Shown here piece after piece: positions 11,431 through 23,937 of a DNA stretch of 64,000 bases; the stretch's first letter is position 1, and each line of letters begins with the position of its first letter. The translations under genes and the position numbers were made by a program. This DNA is from Bimastos eiseni (Eukaryota > Annelida > Clitellata > Crassiclitellata > Lumbricidae): assembly GCA_959347315.1 (NCBI GenBank), contig OY365818.1, forward strand, positions 981,964 through 1,045,963, in the 5' to 3' direction. Under the pieces are notes generated by a model. That model was not told where the DNA came from, searched no databases, and saw only the letters and a program-made list of their open reading frames with translations.

Positions 11431-11575
11431 AGAGGAGGCGATCTCGTTTGACAGGTGGTGGGGGCACCCACTGATAGGGGTAGGAAATGTGGGGGGACAC
11501 AGGTAAAACATGTCCCCTCTCTGTAAAAGGTGGGGGGACTTGTCCTAATCGATCTCCTCGGGATAGTCGTCCTGG
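11431..11575 (+). mobile_element. GGCGATC-terminated small element, copy 2
   Basis: Same family as copy 1: starts GAGGCGATCTCGTTTGACAGG, contains TCCCCTCTCTGTAAAAGGTG, and decays near TCGGGATAGTCGTCC. It lies in the region between the left galaxin-like gene and the first M60-like pseudogene. Confidence 0.6.
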
Positions 11576-11889
11576 TCAGGTCGAATCAAATCGTTCCCCT
11601 CTGAGTATCCCAGGGGTGCACGTGTGGTCGCCAGAGGGGTCAGGTATATATAGGCACGCACAGTCACGCCAAGTGAGGGAGGATGATTACTTGGACTCTC
11701 GTAGGAGTTTTTTATTCACTCATAGATATTTATATTGCACTCTATCAGGCAGCTACTCAAAAGGAGTCTCATATCCAGAATATATACAGAGTTAGGATTT
11801 CAAATAGCAATAAAATATGCCATAACACGATTTCGGAAACAAACGTAACTTCAGTCCCAGGCCATTCCTAACCCAAAAACTTACCACAG

Positions 11890-13930
11890 AGAATTCGTCG
11901 GGGAGGGGTACGTCACGACCGGGAGGGCAAGTTGCCATGTGGGCCCCATCTCTCAAAAACTTCGCGACGCCATTCAACCGATCCTGGAGCTTTGGATGAT
12001 TCCAGGGCTCAACATTGCAAATCCTGTCCGTGGCGTATAGTGTGAATACATTCGCAACATTGTTACCAACAACGTAGAAATCCAAATAGTATGCTCTCAT
12101 GTTGTATCCGATATCCTGAAATACCTCCCAGAATCCAGCTTTCTATATAACTGAATCGCTCAATATAAAGTTACTTCCATTGGAATCAGCCACATTCAGG
12201 GGAGCGACAATTTGAAGTGCACGAGGAAGATATATTAAACCCAGTTGTTTATCTATAACAATCCATATTCGTCGGAACTTGGATGCTTCAGTACCACCAA
12301 GATCGTGATACAAGCGGACAACTGAATCCCAAGTCTGCCTCACCGCAGTCATTGCATCAAACTCCATTTCCCTCACACTTGAAGCCGGCAAAGTGATTAT
12401 CAAAAATTCACCGACTATGTCAGCCCAGAGTCCAGGAGAGTGACGACCGTGTTCCCATGTTTCCCTTTGCACATCACCTTCTGTAAGTCTGAACTTCGGA
12501 GAATCAACAACGTTTTCCAGCTTTACTGTTATGCTACGACTGCCTTTGTCTGGGCTAATTAGATAAATTAGACCTCCAAATGGCGTTGAAAGCTGAAGTC
12601 TATTTTGGTTGAGGCTTACTCTTTTGTACACGATTGGCCATCTTCTTAATTTATCAACATAGAGTTTTTCAGTGTGACTTCCGATCATCAACTCCCAGCC
12701 TTGACCCTCATTTCCAGAAACCACATCTACTTTGAGAGTCTGACCAACTGGCAAATAACAAGCAATCGAGTGGAATTCTTCTCTGTCTGAATGGAATTCT
12801 AAGGTGTGAGTTTTCAAGGTAGGCTCCGTTGCAAAATCGCCCGGGAACAAATTGACACCTGGGGCTTTTATGTTTGGTGGCTGTAGCATATCATAGGACA
12901 AGAGCCAAAGGTCCAAAATGGCTCGACCTCCTTTTTTCGTAACTGGGTTTATAGGGCTTGGAATATATCCATCTTATATCTCTTTTTGGCAGCTTTCCAA
13001 AATCTTTCCAATGGCACTGTTGAGCTTCAGGGATTGTTCTTTTGGTAAATACCACAGTTTCCTGAGCATGTTTGCCTTTCTTACAGCGTTGTCATCTCCT
13101 GTTCCAGATTCCTCCAAAACTCTTAACAGATGAGCATCCTCGGCCTCATTTGCTTGTACTGAAAACCCGTCTTGCGGAACATGTATGGTTTCGTCAGCGT
13201 AACAAATGTTAACCTCGGTGAGCAGGTCAAAAAAGGATGCATCAGAAAGAGACTTGTCTTTGTTTAAAAGAAGCCAGCTGTCGGGAGCCAGTCAGTAAAA
13301 CAACGATCCTCCATTACGAACGTATTCAGTAATATCCCTGACGGATATATTGCTGAATTCGTCGTCAAAAATAACTATTCTGGACGAAATCAGCCTCTCC
13401 TCACTGACATCGTCTTTCGCGTTGATAATGCTGGTTTGATCATCATATGATCCTCTTGTTAACCAATGCTTCACATTTCTGTGGAATATTGTGACAGCGT
13501 CTACAGTAGGAGGGGCATCTTCCACAAACCTGGAGGCATAGGCATTATGAGCAATGGCAATTATTCGACCTTTTCCAAACTCTGCAGCGGCAATCAGTAC
13601 ATCTTTTTCGTCTGTTCCAGTTAGAATTGGTTCAGCGTGTCTTCCATAAACGATTATTCTCCCAGGAAATCCGAATTTAGGGAGGACATTGATTTCAGCA
13701 AGGATTTCGTCTCTCCATTTTTTGTTTTGTGTGCTTGATCCAAGGCTGTCCAATTCAGTTCCAAATTCGTCTGTTTCATTAACGCAAAATATGACTAGAA
13801 CCCAAACGAATATTCTCCCTGGAGCTTGCATTTTAGGGAGTACACTGATGCCTTGAAGGAATTCTTTTCTCCAATTCATGTCTCTTGTGTCTCCATTACA
13901 GTTGTTAAATTCAGTTCCAAATCCGTCTGT
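11890..13930 (-). pseudogene. TCAF/M60-like pseudogene with destroyed zinc-binding motif
   Basis: Reads on the minus strand as the full family layout: N-terminal module, linker helices (MLRKL, LPKE), the IKAPGVNLFPGDF sandwich region, and the start of the M60 catalytic domain. In-frame stops break it, after SLFY near 13,292, before the PSPINPVTKK segment near 12,970, and after LSDSVI near 12,143. The catalytic HEIGH is replaced by QDIGY (near 12,110) and homology ends near 11,940, before the C-terminal third. The N-terminus contains two successive starts of the module (WRKEFLQGISVLPK, then WRDEILAEINVLPK), a relic of module tandem duplication. Confidence 0.88.
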
Positions 13931-15410
13931 TTCATAAAGACAATTAAAGATCTCGTTAGTGCATAATTATGTTTACCGAATTGTCTAGCGGACTCTGGCT
14001 ATTGCTGGGTTGCCAGTCACCTATTACGTGACCATAGCATGTTAATAGTTTCGTAAATAACAGTGTGGCTCTTTTGCACCAAAAGTTAACGGGCTGTCAA
14101 TCTTGTGACTCTCAAAAGTCAAGAGCATCTTAAATTTCAAAATCTGCGGCCCATGGTCTATTTTATTGAGGCAATAGTTATTTAGTTTTAGTGTATAAGA
14201 ACCATGCAAGAAACTATAATAATATTATGTGGTGATCTTCTAATGTGTTATGCAACGACATTAGTTTTCATCGTAAAAAACGCGTCGAAGATTTTTCCTC
14301 TTGAAGACCCTTGAGAGACTAGTCTCACTTCAGCTACTTCTTTATTTTGAGCAAGTTTGGCTCCTGCCGGGTGCTCATACTGGAATCAGAGGTCACTATT
14401 CCATGGAAACAGACCTCTTATCCTTAGACCTACTATCAGATCCATAATTATTATTATTGCCATTGCCAGTTTCATCTCTCCTTCATGAAATTCAACTCCA
14501 GCGGGTTACATTTACATTACAGGTTACATTTTTCCTGTGGCATCTGTGGCATCCCTTCATTGGTTCAAATCTTACCTCACCAGAACGGTCATTAAGCAGG
14601 CCTAACTTATACCTCGGCCAACACGTGCAAGGATATCACCGAGGAGGGTCAATACAATTATATGTGTCAGACGTGTTCGTTGATTATGAATCCCAGGGGC
14701 GTGATCCCCTCTGAGTGATGGAGGTAAACCCCGGTCCGCAGTGTTAGGAAGGCAAGATATTCCCTTCCTAAAGACTTAAAAATTTTCCCTCCTGCCTGAA
14801 ATTGGAGATGGATCCGAGGAATAGGACTCGTCGTGCAAGTTCGTATAGGAGGGGATGAATGGTGTATAAACCTCATTAGAGTTTCCTATCTCACAGGTGT
14901 AGCAGAAAGTTAGTTCGACAGAACAGAGGACAAACGAAAAGGTATTACAGATAGTGGGAGAGAAAAGATAAATGATGAAGACAATAAGAGAACGTCAAAG
15001 GAGATGGATGGACTAAGAGGCGGCTGCCTACTACGAAACATCATTGAGGGTGGACATGCGAATCTGCCGAAAAGAGAGAAAACTAGAGAAGAACTAAAGA
15101 AGAATCTCACAGGACATATAGGCCTATATATATTTGGACCAGTCGGCAGTTATATCCACTCTTTCATTCGGTAGGCTATCCACTGAGCTGGAAGTTATCG
15201 GCAGCATTGGACATAGTTTTATGAAACTTAGCGCACAGAAGTAGGATATAATTGTATAAACATCAATAGTGCACAAGACGTAGCGTTGAATTCCTAGGCC
15301 TATGCTGCAAATAAAACTCCAATAGACTTTCCAAAAAGACATTGTATATACGACAACATTAATTCCGACAAAACGAAATGTAAACTTAAATATCCTACCA
15401 GAGATTGCTA
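13931..15410. other. Intergenic, no recognised gene
   Basis: Mixed-composition DNA containing only short open frames. I see no family signature or RNA gene. Parts near 14,690 (CCTCTGAGTGATGGAGG) and 21,550 look like fragments of a dispersed repeat, but I cannot define its limits. Confidence 0.5.
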
Positions 15411-15414
15411 GCTA

Positions 15415-16300
15415 TATCAATTGACGTATTTCGATTCCTTCCCGGTGGACTATAGGTTGATGTTTTCCGCTCAGGCAAGAGCGGCTAACCGATCAATCTC
15501 TTCCTTGTGAGTCGAAGACCATTTCAAGAACATTGGTCGATCTGTGAAATTCAAACAATGCACCACAACAATATATACGCAGCTAAAATACCTGTTTCTA
15601 ATGGACGTGAGATTACTTGAAAAGCAGTTTATGTTACACTTTTACTTTTTTATAGAGATTGTGATTTTTCGTCATGGGAACGTTCATAATTTTTATCGTC
15701 GGCTCTGTCAATTGCCATCGTCAGACTAGTCGTTCTCACCCTAATCAGTTTGATAATTATCATCACGCTATGCACAGAGCAACTTCTGTACGTAAAAAAT
15801 AGTTAACGCTTGCATTTAAGACCAGCTAAGGGGTGCGGTACGCAGTGTAATGGGTGACAGAAAGTGAGGATGTGACTGCACACGTACAAAAATTTGTGCC
15901 CAGGATATCAGCAAAAATTTAGGCACTAGGCCTACATTATTATTTGTGATATAATTACAGTAAAGACTTCGCTAAAAAGATTATTTTTTACTTTCAAATG
16001 TGCCGCCGTCGTTATTACCCAATTAAAATAGCGCTTTTATTTGACCTCGTAAGCGAATAGTTCCATGAAGCTGTCGTCATCGGTAACCGCACATGGCCAA
16101 ACCAAGCACTGTTTAAGTGAAAAAATTGTAAAGCAAACTAGCAGACACCGCTCGATTCAATGCAGACCAGGGCAAAGGGTTCCACGCTCCCACGGTCTAG
16201 CTCGTCGCTAGATGCTAATTTTTTAAATTTCTGCCAATGCAGCGGGAGCCATTTATGGCAATCGGCATGGGCACAACATTCACTCTCCCCAATACATCCT
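15415..16300 (+). repeat. Dispersed repeat, copy 1 (shared with 19.55-20.2 kb and 62.3 kb)
   Basis: Aligns in several blocks with 19,560-20,205: GACGTATTTCGAT, TTTTCGTCATGGGAACG, TCGTAAGCGAATA, AGCAGACCAGGGCA/AAGCAGACCAAGGCA, and GGGCCATTT/GGAGCCATTT followed by GCAATCGGCA. A third, shorter copy lies near 62,300-62,640. Not coding. It may be an old transposon or part of the segment duplicated with the M60-like genes, since copy 2 abuts an M60-like fragment. Confidence 0.55.
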
Positions 16301-16844
16301 GGGCCGTAAACACGTTGAATATTTCACACAATTTTAATAGAAAAACATGAAAAATATAGTGAAATTGCATTCCTGGGATAAAGTGATCTATTCAAGGGAA
16401 GGCGTCGTTTAATAACAGCACGCAAACAATGGAATTCTAATTTTCGTGAATTCCAACGGTTTTGACAGGGTTGCTGACGGCAGTTAACTAAATTCACTTG
16501 TTTTATTACTTCTTGTCAGCCTTTGAATCGATGCTGACATTTACTTCTTAACCTAGTAATGAAGTCTCGCTAATCTAGAATATGCCTCGCCAATAGGCCG
16601 TCTCATAGAATTATCTCCTATATAGACCACCATCTCTATACAGCCAACGCACAACTCTATATTTCTCCTCCCCAAGCTTCATTTCCAACTCAATCGCACA
16701 GATAGTCAATGTGGCTAGCCTAATATCTCAATGGATGTCGTCCAACTTCCTCGGCATCAATCCTTCCATAACAGAATTCATCATCATAGACCTTGCCGAC
16801 CAAATCAAGAAATTGCCTGAACTTGTGGGGGGAGGGGGCGGGCG

Positions 16845-17010
16845 TAGGGTAATGGTGAATACCCTAAGGCGCAGAGCTGAGGAACTGAGTTCGAGACCCG
16901 TATCCTCTGCAAAGTTGACTAGTCCTTCTATCGCTACTAAGGCGGCGGCGTTTGTTGAAATAAGATGGACGCCCTGCGTCGCGCAGGGCGTTTACCCTCT
17001 TGCCGAGGGT
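16845..17010 (+). mobile_element. tRNA-like SINE, copy 1
   Basis: GGCGCAGAGCTGAGG is followed by GAGTTCGAGACCCG, which fits a degenerate Pol III B box. A body then follows with GGCGGCGTTTGTTGAAATAA and GACGCCCTGCG. The same arrangement occurs at 61,530-61,690 on the minus strand. The surrounding 105-codon open frame runs through this SINE and is not a gene. Confidence 0.55.
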
Positions 17011-17029
17011 AAAATTCAATTTGTGTAAT

Positions 17030-18925
17030 AACTTGTCATCATACGTTCATACTGTGTTTGTAATCATATTGGGTCGGTTATTCAGTTTGAAATTAAACGA
17101 ATATTATTAATATTATTCAATATACCAATCTACTAACTCTTCATCCCTTCCCTTCACATCCGATGCTCCAGTCCTCATTCGTGGCGCCACCTCTGGTCAT
17201 CAATTATCTTTCTACAACTTCATCATCAACATTTTGCGCTACTGCCATGGACATTCGTGACCTCCGCCGTATTCGACCCATGCTTGGTTTAAAATCTGCT
17301 TCCACAATTGCCACCTCCGTTAGCCACTGCAATTCTCTCATTCTCAGCCTTCAGTCTGCGCGGCATCATCACATTAATCCAATCATCGATTGGCTAAAGA
17401 TCTCATCGCGAATTTACTTCCTCCTTTATCTCCTTATTGCATAATTTTTTAGCAAAATGAATAGCGGACCGCACGTGTCGGATATTGGTTGGTTGCCTGT
17501 CACGTGTGACGTGATTCTAGAATGTTGTTAGTTTCCTAACTAGCATGGCTAATGTGAACGTTCTGCTAGTTGTCTCTTGAGCCATCCGGATAGGAACCAT
17601 GGACATGATGCGTTAGCGAGTTCATTTTTTTATTATCAATGCCACATCGGGGTGTGTTGACCGCCTGTTTTCTCTCTGAAATCCTATCTTCCCATACATA
17701 GGGGTGTCTACACCATGCAAGCCTTGGAATGCCGCATCCCAGAAGTAGGGGAAGCAAATTTGAAATGTCGTGGCCACCCTGCGTTTTGATATCATGTCAG
17801 TGTCACCAATTTTTTCACCAGTTTAATTGCGATTAATCAATCAAATATCACCGTAATTCGGTTGAGAGAGTGAGACGTTTATTTCTGTTACGGTATATCT
17901 GCCTAAAGTAACAGATGTTCTGACATAAAAATCTCACTGCAGTTGCCCAACCAAGCAAATTCAAACTATTAGTCCTAAAATCATTGTTTTGGTAAGTTAT
18001 GAGACCCTATGCCTTGATGGTAGCAGAAACATTTGGGGTAACAAGACAAAATAATCGTTGCCTGGAAATGATCTTAGCAGCGTATCTCAAGATCCTCCAA
18101 GAAACGAAGTAGGTGTTTTTGTCACCATTGGGCGTAAACAATAAAAACATCATCGCTATGAAACATCGCATTACAAACGTCAAGTTGAAACATCAACATT
18201 GCATTAAAGACGAATCAAGTTTCTAACAATCACATTCGCCTGGAAAGTTTGTTGAGCAATTTATATGATATAGATCTTAAATGATCACAAGTCACCATCC
18301 TGAAGCCAATGAAATAGAATTATAAAATTATGCCACGGCTGTTAACGATTGTGTTCGCTAACATTTTCATGGATATACATATAATAAATTATTGCATCAC
18401 CCTGTGATCAAAGAACAACAAGATATTAAGACGTAATGAGTAGAACGAACGAAAATTTCTAAGTGTCTTCTACTAATAGACATTCCTGAAAATATATAAC
18501 TGATTGAGTGCATGCTTGTTTACAAAATAATGAGTGACATAAATAAAAAAATGACTTTAAATGTAGGCTATTAAACCGAAATTTAGCTTAATGCAGGGTG
18601 ATGAAATGATTAGGCCTATTACCACTTTAGACGGATTTTGAACGAGTAAATGTCGTAATTGTTTGGAAATGTCACACCATCATGAAGCCAGTTATATTGT
18701 TGTATCTTCTGCAACCAGACAATGTTGCTACACAGTAAAACCTTCATCGTATCTCTATACAACTACGATCAAAGATATGATCAAAAGTTATCTGGAGATT
18801 GTACATAGGCCTACAACAGATATTTTTCGTTCAATGTCTCAAAACGACCTTTCGTATATGCAAAAAAGATAACAAAACCTCTACTACAAATCAAATTTAA
18901 ACAACTTTCCCAAAAAATAAACATG
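17030..18925. other. Intergenic, no recognised gene
   Basis: AT-rich DNA with short open frames only. No splice-supported coding segment or RNA gene seen. Confidence 0.5.
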
Positions 18926-18929
18926 ATAT

Positions 18930-19390
18930 TCAATCATTATGAGGGTTTTTATAGCACCCCTCAGTAGCGCTCCCAGCCCTGTCACGACAACCGAAAAAGT
19001 ACTTTGCCGCCTTGTAAAAACCTGACGGTTGGCCCAAAACCAAAGAGCGGAGCTCAAGTGGGAGGCTGTTATAGATCAAAGGGTCCCCAACCGAGAAATC
19101 CAGACTAGCCCGTGGAATTAGAAGCTCTCCCCTCGTAGCATCCGACACGCTGCAACGTCGGACACTGGACGACAGAGATCGCGCACGTAAGATGTAGCAC
19201 AACCAAGAACGCAAAGCGAAACCAGAGCAGCAATGCGACATGAAATTCGCTGAGCCAATGCAAAACATCGCGAATGTAGACTATTTAGAAATATGGGTGC
19301 ATTTCGGAAACCGCCCAATGAGCCGAGCGCAGAACCCGAAAAAACCGCCCTAGAACCACAAGAGGAAGGCCTGCAAGTAAGGAACAAAAT
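18930..19390 (-). mobile_element. LINE remnant: C-terminal end of reverse transcriptase ORF
   Basis: On the minus strand, two overlapping frames together read QRISCRIAALVSLCVLGCA, TSYVRDLCRPVSDVAACR, LRGESF, LLIPRASLDFSVGDPLIYNS and LPLELRSL. This is the familiar C-terminal layout downstream of the polymerase domain in CR1/L2/Jockey-type LINEs (RI-x-YK-x-x-x-L-x-x-x-x-L-x-G-x-AP-x-YL; LL-x-P; WNSLP-x-x-LR). A frameshift separates the two parts, so it is dead. Confidence 0.75.
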
Positions 19391-19554
19391 CGGTCAACCC
19401 GAGCAGTGACGAAAACATGAACAAAAACCAAGATCGCGTCGTGAGCGAGAGAGAGCGAGAGACCATTCGAAAGTGACGAGGCTGGTAGGATATAGAAGAT
19501 TAATTTATAGAAGATTAATTTTGAGACGACGAAATTTTCATTTAAGCTTAATAC

Positions 19555-20205
19555 CGATATGTCACCTGACGTATTTCGATCCCTGGACAGCAGATCGATG
19601 GTTTCCGTTCAAGCTACGCTGGCTTCCCTATTAGTCTCTTCCCTGTTGAGTCGAGAACCATTCAGGAGCATCGGTCGACCTGTGAAATGTAAGTACATAT
19701 AAGGCCTTCACAGACAGAGTCCCTGCTTACAATGGACGTGAGACTGAAAATCAGTTTTCGATACATTTTTTAATATCGGGGATATTTTTATTTTCATAGA
19801 CGCTGCGATTTTTCGTCATGGGAACGTGACCCGAAGCATTTTATCTAATAAGTGTGCCGAAGTCATTATTGTCCGATTACATTGACGCTTCTGTTTAATT
19901 TCGTAAGCGAATATATCTATGGACGGACGGTGTCATCACCAGTTACTGCACTGGGTCACACCAACCCTAGTGATGCCACTTTCCAAATAATAAAAAGTCA
20001 GCATTTTTTAGCAAACGCTGCTCTGCTTTAAGCAGACCAAGGCACTGAGCTTCACGTCCGCTGTGAAGGTGGCCTTCACACTGGAAGTCATTGTTGCATG
20101 CTTATTTTATTTGCACTCTGCACTGACACATCTGTCAGTGCAGAGAGGGCCATTTCTTGCAATCGGCAATGGGTTCACATCTTCACCTCCTACGATACAT
20201 AATAG
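19555..20205 (+). repeat. Dispersed repeat, copy 2
   Basis: Matches 15,415-16,300 in collinear blocks (GACGTATTTCGATCC, TTTTCGTCATGGGAACGTG, TTTCGTAAGCGAATA, GCAGACCAAGGC). It ends directly at the M60-like fragment that begins about 20,205. Confidence 0.55.
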
Positions 20206-20635
20206 GTTGTAATGGACAAACAACCGGTCGCAAGCTACAAGCATGCAGAACATCCAATTGTCACACACATGGACGTTGCAGACTCCAAAGGAAGAAACTT
20301 TCTCTTGAACAATTCCATTCTTCAGAAAGTTGGAAACTGGGGTGCGTTTCACGAGATCGGACACAACATGGAACGAGGCGAATGGAACTTCGAAGGTAGT
20401 GGGAACACAACCGTCACTCTCCTGGACTCTGGGCTGACATAGTCGGTGAATTTTTAACGATCACTTTGGCGGCTTTAAGTGTGAAGGACATGGAGTTTGA
20501 TGCATTGACGTCGGTTATGGGTCCGTTTGTATCACGATCTTCGTGGAACAGACGCATCGAATTTCCGACGCGAGTGGGTTGTGATGGACAAACAGCTACG
20601 CGTAGGCTAAATGCATGAAGGACATCCAATGACTT
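20205..20635 (+). pseudogene. Rearranged M60-like fragment (two pieces in permuted order)
   Basis: The first piece (to about 20,400) encodes the active-site region, from MDKQP through FHEIGHNMERGEW, with intact HEIGH. The second piece (about 20,400-20,635) encodes the segment that normally precedes it: HSPGLWADIVGEF, DMEFDALTSVM, then a roughly 17-base deletion, RGT-like sequence and MDKQL. The pieces are therefore in the reverse of their natural order. The first frame ends at TAG shortly after the junction. This is what a deletion between two tandem copies would leave. Confidence 0.85.
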
Positions 20636-20639
20636 CGAA

Positions 20640-22125
20640 CAGCGACATAATTATGTTTTTCCTTTGCCCAGCTTACTGGTACTGTATTAATTTACCTCCA
20701 GCAGAAATATACTATGCTAATTATCTCCTTGAACCACATAATGACCGGCAGTTAGCTTCTTTATTACAACTCACTTACGCAACGCCTCTGTATTGTATGG
20801 TCTGATAAGGGAGGCAATGGAGAGTCAACACGAGTTGCAACAATGGGTGATATCGCTTCTGATTGCGCAACTGCTTAAGGGCCAAATTGGTAGTTAAGAA
20901 GCTACATATTGTAAAACTCTGGGCAATTGGCACACAGCTTCAACCTTCCTGATTAAGCTGTTGCCCTGCGTATGACTTTCGAGTGGCGCCATAGAAGTTT
21001 GTACATTATGATCACCAATTGTCTTTTCCAAAGTGTGGTGTCTAGCAATATGTAGGCTACTTTATCTGCATCAATCGGCTTATTTTTCTAGATGGATGGA
21101 CAATTAATTTTTAAAAATTAATATTAGGGTTCACTTCATGATCTTCAGTGATTGTCACTGGATAACTACTGGATTTGAATGTTCGGATAAACGTTCAATT
21201 ATGGCAAGTCACGAGATTCCTTAGGACAATTCAGAACAGACGACAGAGGATCATTGAAGTCTGTTTCTTTAACTGAATTTTTATGTAATGTACATTAATT
21301 AAGGAGTTGACTGTAGGCTAATTAAATTATTGATATATCTTAATATTTAATGTTCTCAAATGTTCGCTGCTGATGCCCATGACGTTGCGTAATCATTTTC
21401 GTTGCTTCCATACGCATACTCTCAGCAATAGTGAACAAACTGAGGGATGAGAAACAGGGTCTCTGAGAAAGACACTACAAGCATTCTGACGGAAATTTAT
21501 GATCCACATTCGGTGCCACAGCGACGAACCTGGTCAACTATAGGTCTGCACAGTCACGCTAAGTGATGGAGCTGAATCCAAGGGTGCCTGCAGGAAATAT
21601 TAAATAGGGCCAATCACAGCCGGTAGAGTTAGTTGAGTAATATTATGTCGTTATTAACTGATCAACTAATACAATGAAATTGTCTTAATAAACACGTTGC
21701 AATTTATTAGGCATATGCAAAACCCGAATCCATGTTTTATGTAATCGTGCATACATATATTCTATGTGAACTAATATGAGCATTGAGCCCTAACGGATTA
21801 GGAGTACTAATGCTTCGTATAAAAGGAACTGCAATCGTTATGCATCCCTTATTAAATGTCTATTACTTTCAGCACAAATTCATTCTTGTTGGTGTACGCT
21901 CATAGGCGATAAATGTTCAACAACCACAGTCCGGAAATTACCAATTCAACCGCCATGAAGTATAATCATTTCATATAAGTTGCTTAACTAAAATATTAAG
22001 AGACATACCTATAACAAGCTTCGGAAAAGCCTAAACAATATTCAGACTACGCAGGTACTATATAACAACATGCACTATAATTTGTTATATGACCTATCTC
22101 ATTACTTCCGATGGGTTGCGATGAG
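20640..22125. other. Intergenic, no recognised gene
   Basis: AT-rich, with short open frames only. The last 70 bases or so (from about 22,130) already match the 3' flank of the intact gene at 59.1 kb. Confidence 0.5.
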
Positions 22126-22129
22126 TGTG

Positions 22130-22985
22130 GAGTGTCTCTGATGCTTCACGTAACACAAGCTCAATCGAGCAACAGACGACCACTAATCCCACTAAATGCG
22201 TTTAGGCCAGACGACACCTATTCCTCACGATTCCTGGAAACTGACCACCAATCGATTCGACTCCATCTGGAACGAATCGGGTAACTTCGTCGTATGGTAG
22301 AAATCCCACTGGATAAACAACCTGGAGGCGATAAATTGTTTCCTTGGAGAGTGGAATCCCCCAGAATGAGACCAATGGCGAAAGATTAAGTTCGACAACC
22401 TCTGAGAAAAGGGAGAACCACTTGTCCATTATCATCTGATCATCGATTGATTTCTCAGATTCTCCCATAGCCACGTACAGACGAAGCACCTTTTTGTAGC
22501 TCTCCCATTCGAATTCGTGTGCAAGTTGAGCATAGACAAATATTAAATAACTTTCCCACTTTTTAAAAATCAGTCCCATCTTTCAAAAACTGTTTGACTT
22601 CATTCAATTGACCCTGGAGCTTTGGATGGATCCAAGTCTTCAAATGGCATATCTCTTCCATGGCGTAAAATGTGAAAACATTCGCCGAGTTTTCGGCAAC
22701 AGCGTCGAATGTCCATTCCTGTCGTTGCATATTTTGTCAGATTGCCCGAAACACATCCCAATTTCCATCTTTCTGAAGGACGGAATTGTTAAAATCAAAT
22801 CCACTTCCTTTGGAGTCTGCCGCATCTAGATTTGTGACAATTTTATATCCTGAATGCACGCATCCTCCTTTCGGTTGTTCATCTGTCATGATCCACTGTC
22901 GTCGGAACTTGGATACGCCTGTTCCACGAAGATCGTGATACAAACGGACAATTGAATCCCAAGTTCCCAAAACCTTTCCATCGCC
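22130..22985 (-). pseudogene. M60-like pseudogene, catalytic half only
   Basis: On the minus strand this reads TWDSIVRLYHDLRGTGVSKF, then GYKIVTNLDAADSKGS and the C-terminal third (WESYKKVLRLY, SFWGIPLSKETIYRL, YPVGFLPYDEVTRF). The zinc site is ruined: the expected FHEIGHNMQR reads FRAI-stop-QNMQR near 22,725. A further stop lies before the C-terminal open frame (near 22,580). Homology begins abruptly at the GTWDS position, so the N-terminal two-thirds are missing. The 3' flank resembles that of the 59.1-kb gene. Confidence 0.88.
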
Positions 22986-23340
22986 AAGGCAGTTATTTAA
23001 AAGAACATTCAACGTATCGGTCGATAGAAATAAGTTTACTAGTTTTAACCTGACTGGTAAAGTTAATAAGAACAATTTGACATGAATGAAGCAGATCGAC
23101 AATAGTTCGTAAAAATGTTAATTCTGAACGACTGGTCGTAAATGCCCGCTTCAACATTCGCTACATTTCATTGGAACAGAAACAGTAACATTGTAACGTC
23201 AAGTAAGGTTTTTGTCGTGAACAATGTGCTAATTGAATACATAAATAATAAAAAATTCATTTAAAGTGCGAGAATATATAATGCGTGTCTGAAAGTTTTA
23301 TTTCGTAATACAATCATAAATGTCAAGAACCCTTGCGTTT

Positions 23341-23780
23341 TCTCACTCAATTCAATTCAATTATATTTGGTAACCAAAAAAACCATGAGAAAATGACAAA
23401 CAACAGGTTAACATAAATGAATATTCTGGTTACACAGGAGAACCTACAGGGGTCATATATCCCGCTAACCAGGGGCCCCTGTGTAGAATTTAAAAACTGG
23501 CAATGTGTACCAATATTAAAAACAATCACATAATTAGGTAAGTAAAATAGATAGAAGTTAATCTTATGCACTTGCTGGCAATCAGTTCGGAGCATTGAAA
23601 AAAGACTTTTAAATGAAGAAATAAAGTCAGCATCAATTGATTTATGATATAAATATTTTGCAGTCGCGGTTGGACTACAGCTCCTGAGTTTGGTTTTTGA
23701 AGGGGGGGGCACATACATGACGATAATAAATGAATTAATTAAAATTACATTAATTGTCTGTGTTTGCTTACATTGAAATT
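23341..23780 (-). mobile_element. Probable LINE 3' end
   Basis: Reads on the minus strand into a TTGAATTGAATTGAG end (positions 23,347-23,361 on the plus strand: CAATTCAATTCAATT). It contains CTGTGTAACCAGAATATTCATTTATG-type sequence seen near 3' ends of invertebrate LINEs, and a 148-codon open frame without recognisable domains. It directly adjoins the left end of the tandem duplication unit. Assignment is by general resemblance only. Confidence 0.35.
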
Positions 23781-23937
23781 TTGGATAATACAAATCACAG
23801 TTCTGAAGTTGAAACTCAACGACTAGTCATTGAGAAAATTTCCCAGTATTGATGCAATCAATTTTTCTAGTTTTTATACAATCCTAGAACTAGTAATCTG
23901 AAGCCCATGTACAAGTGCTATCGTAAGACATGTGCAT

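Noticed and set aside
16711..17028. 105-codon open frame
   Set aside because: It runs through a tRNA-like SINE and its flank, with no protein-like features.
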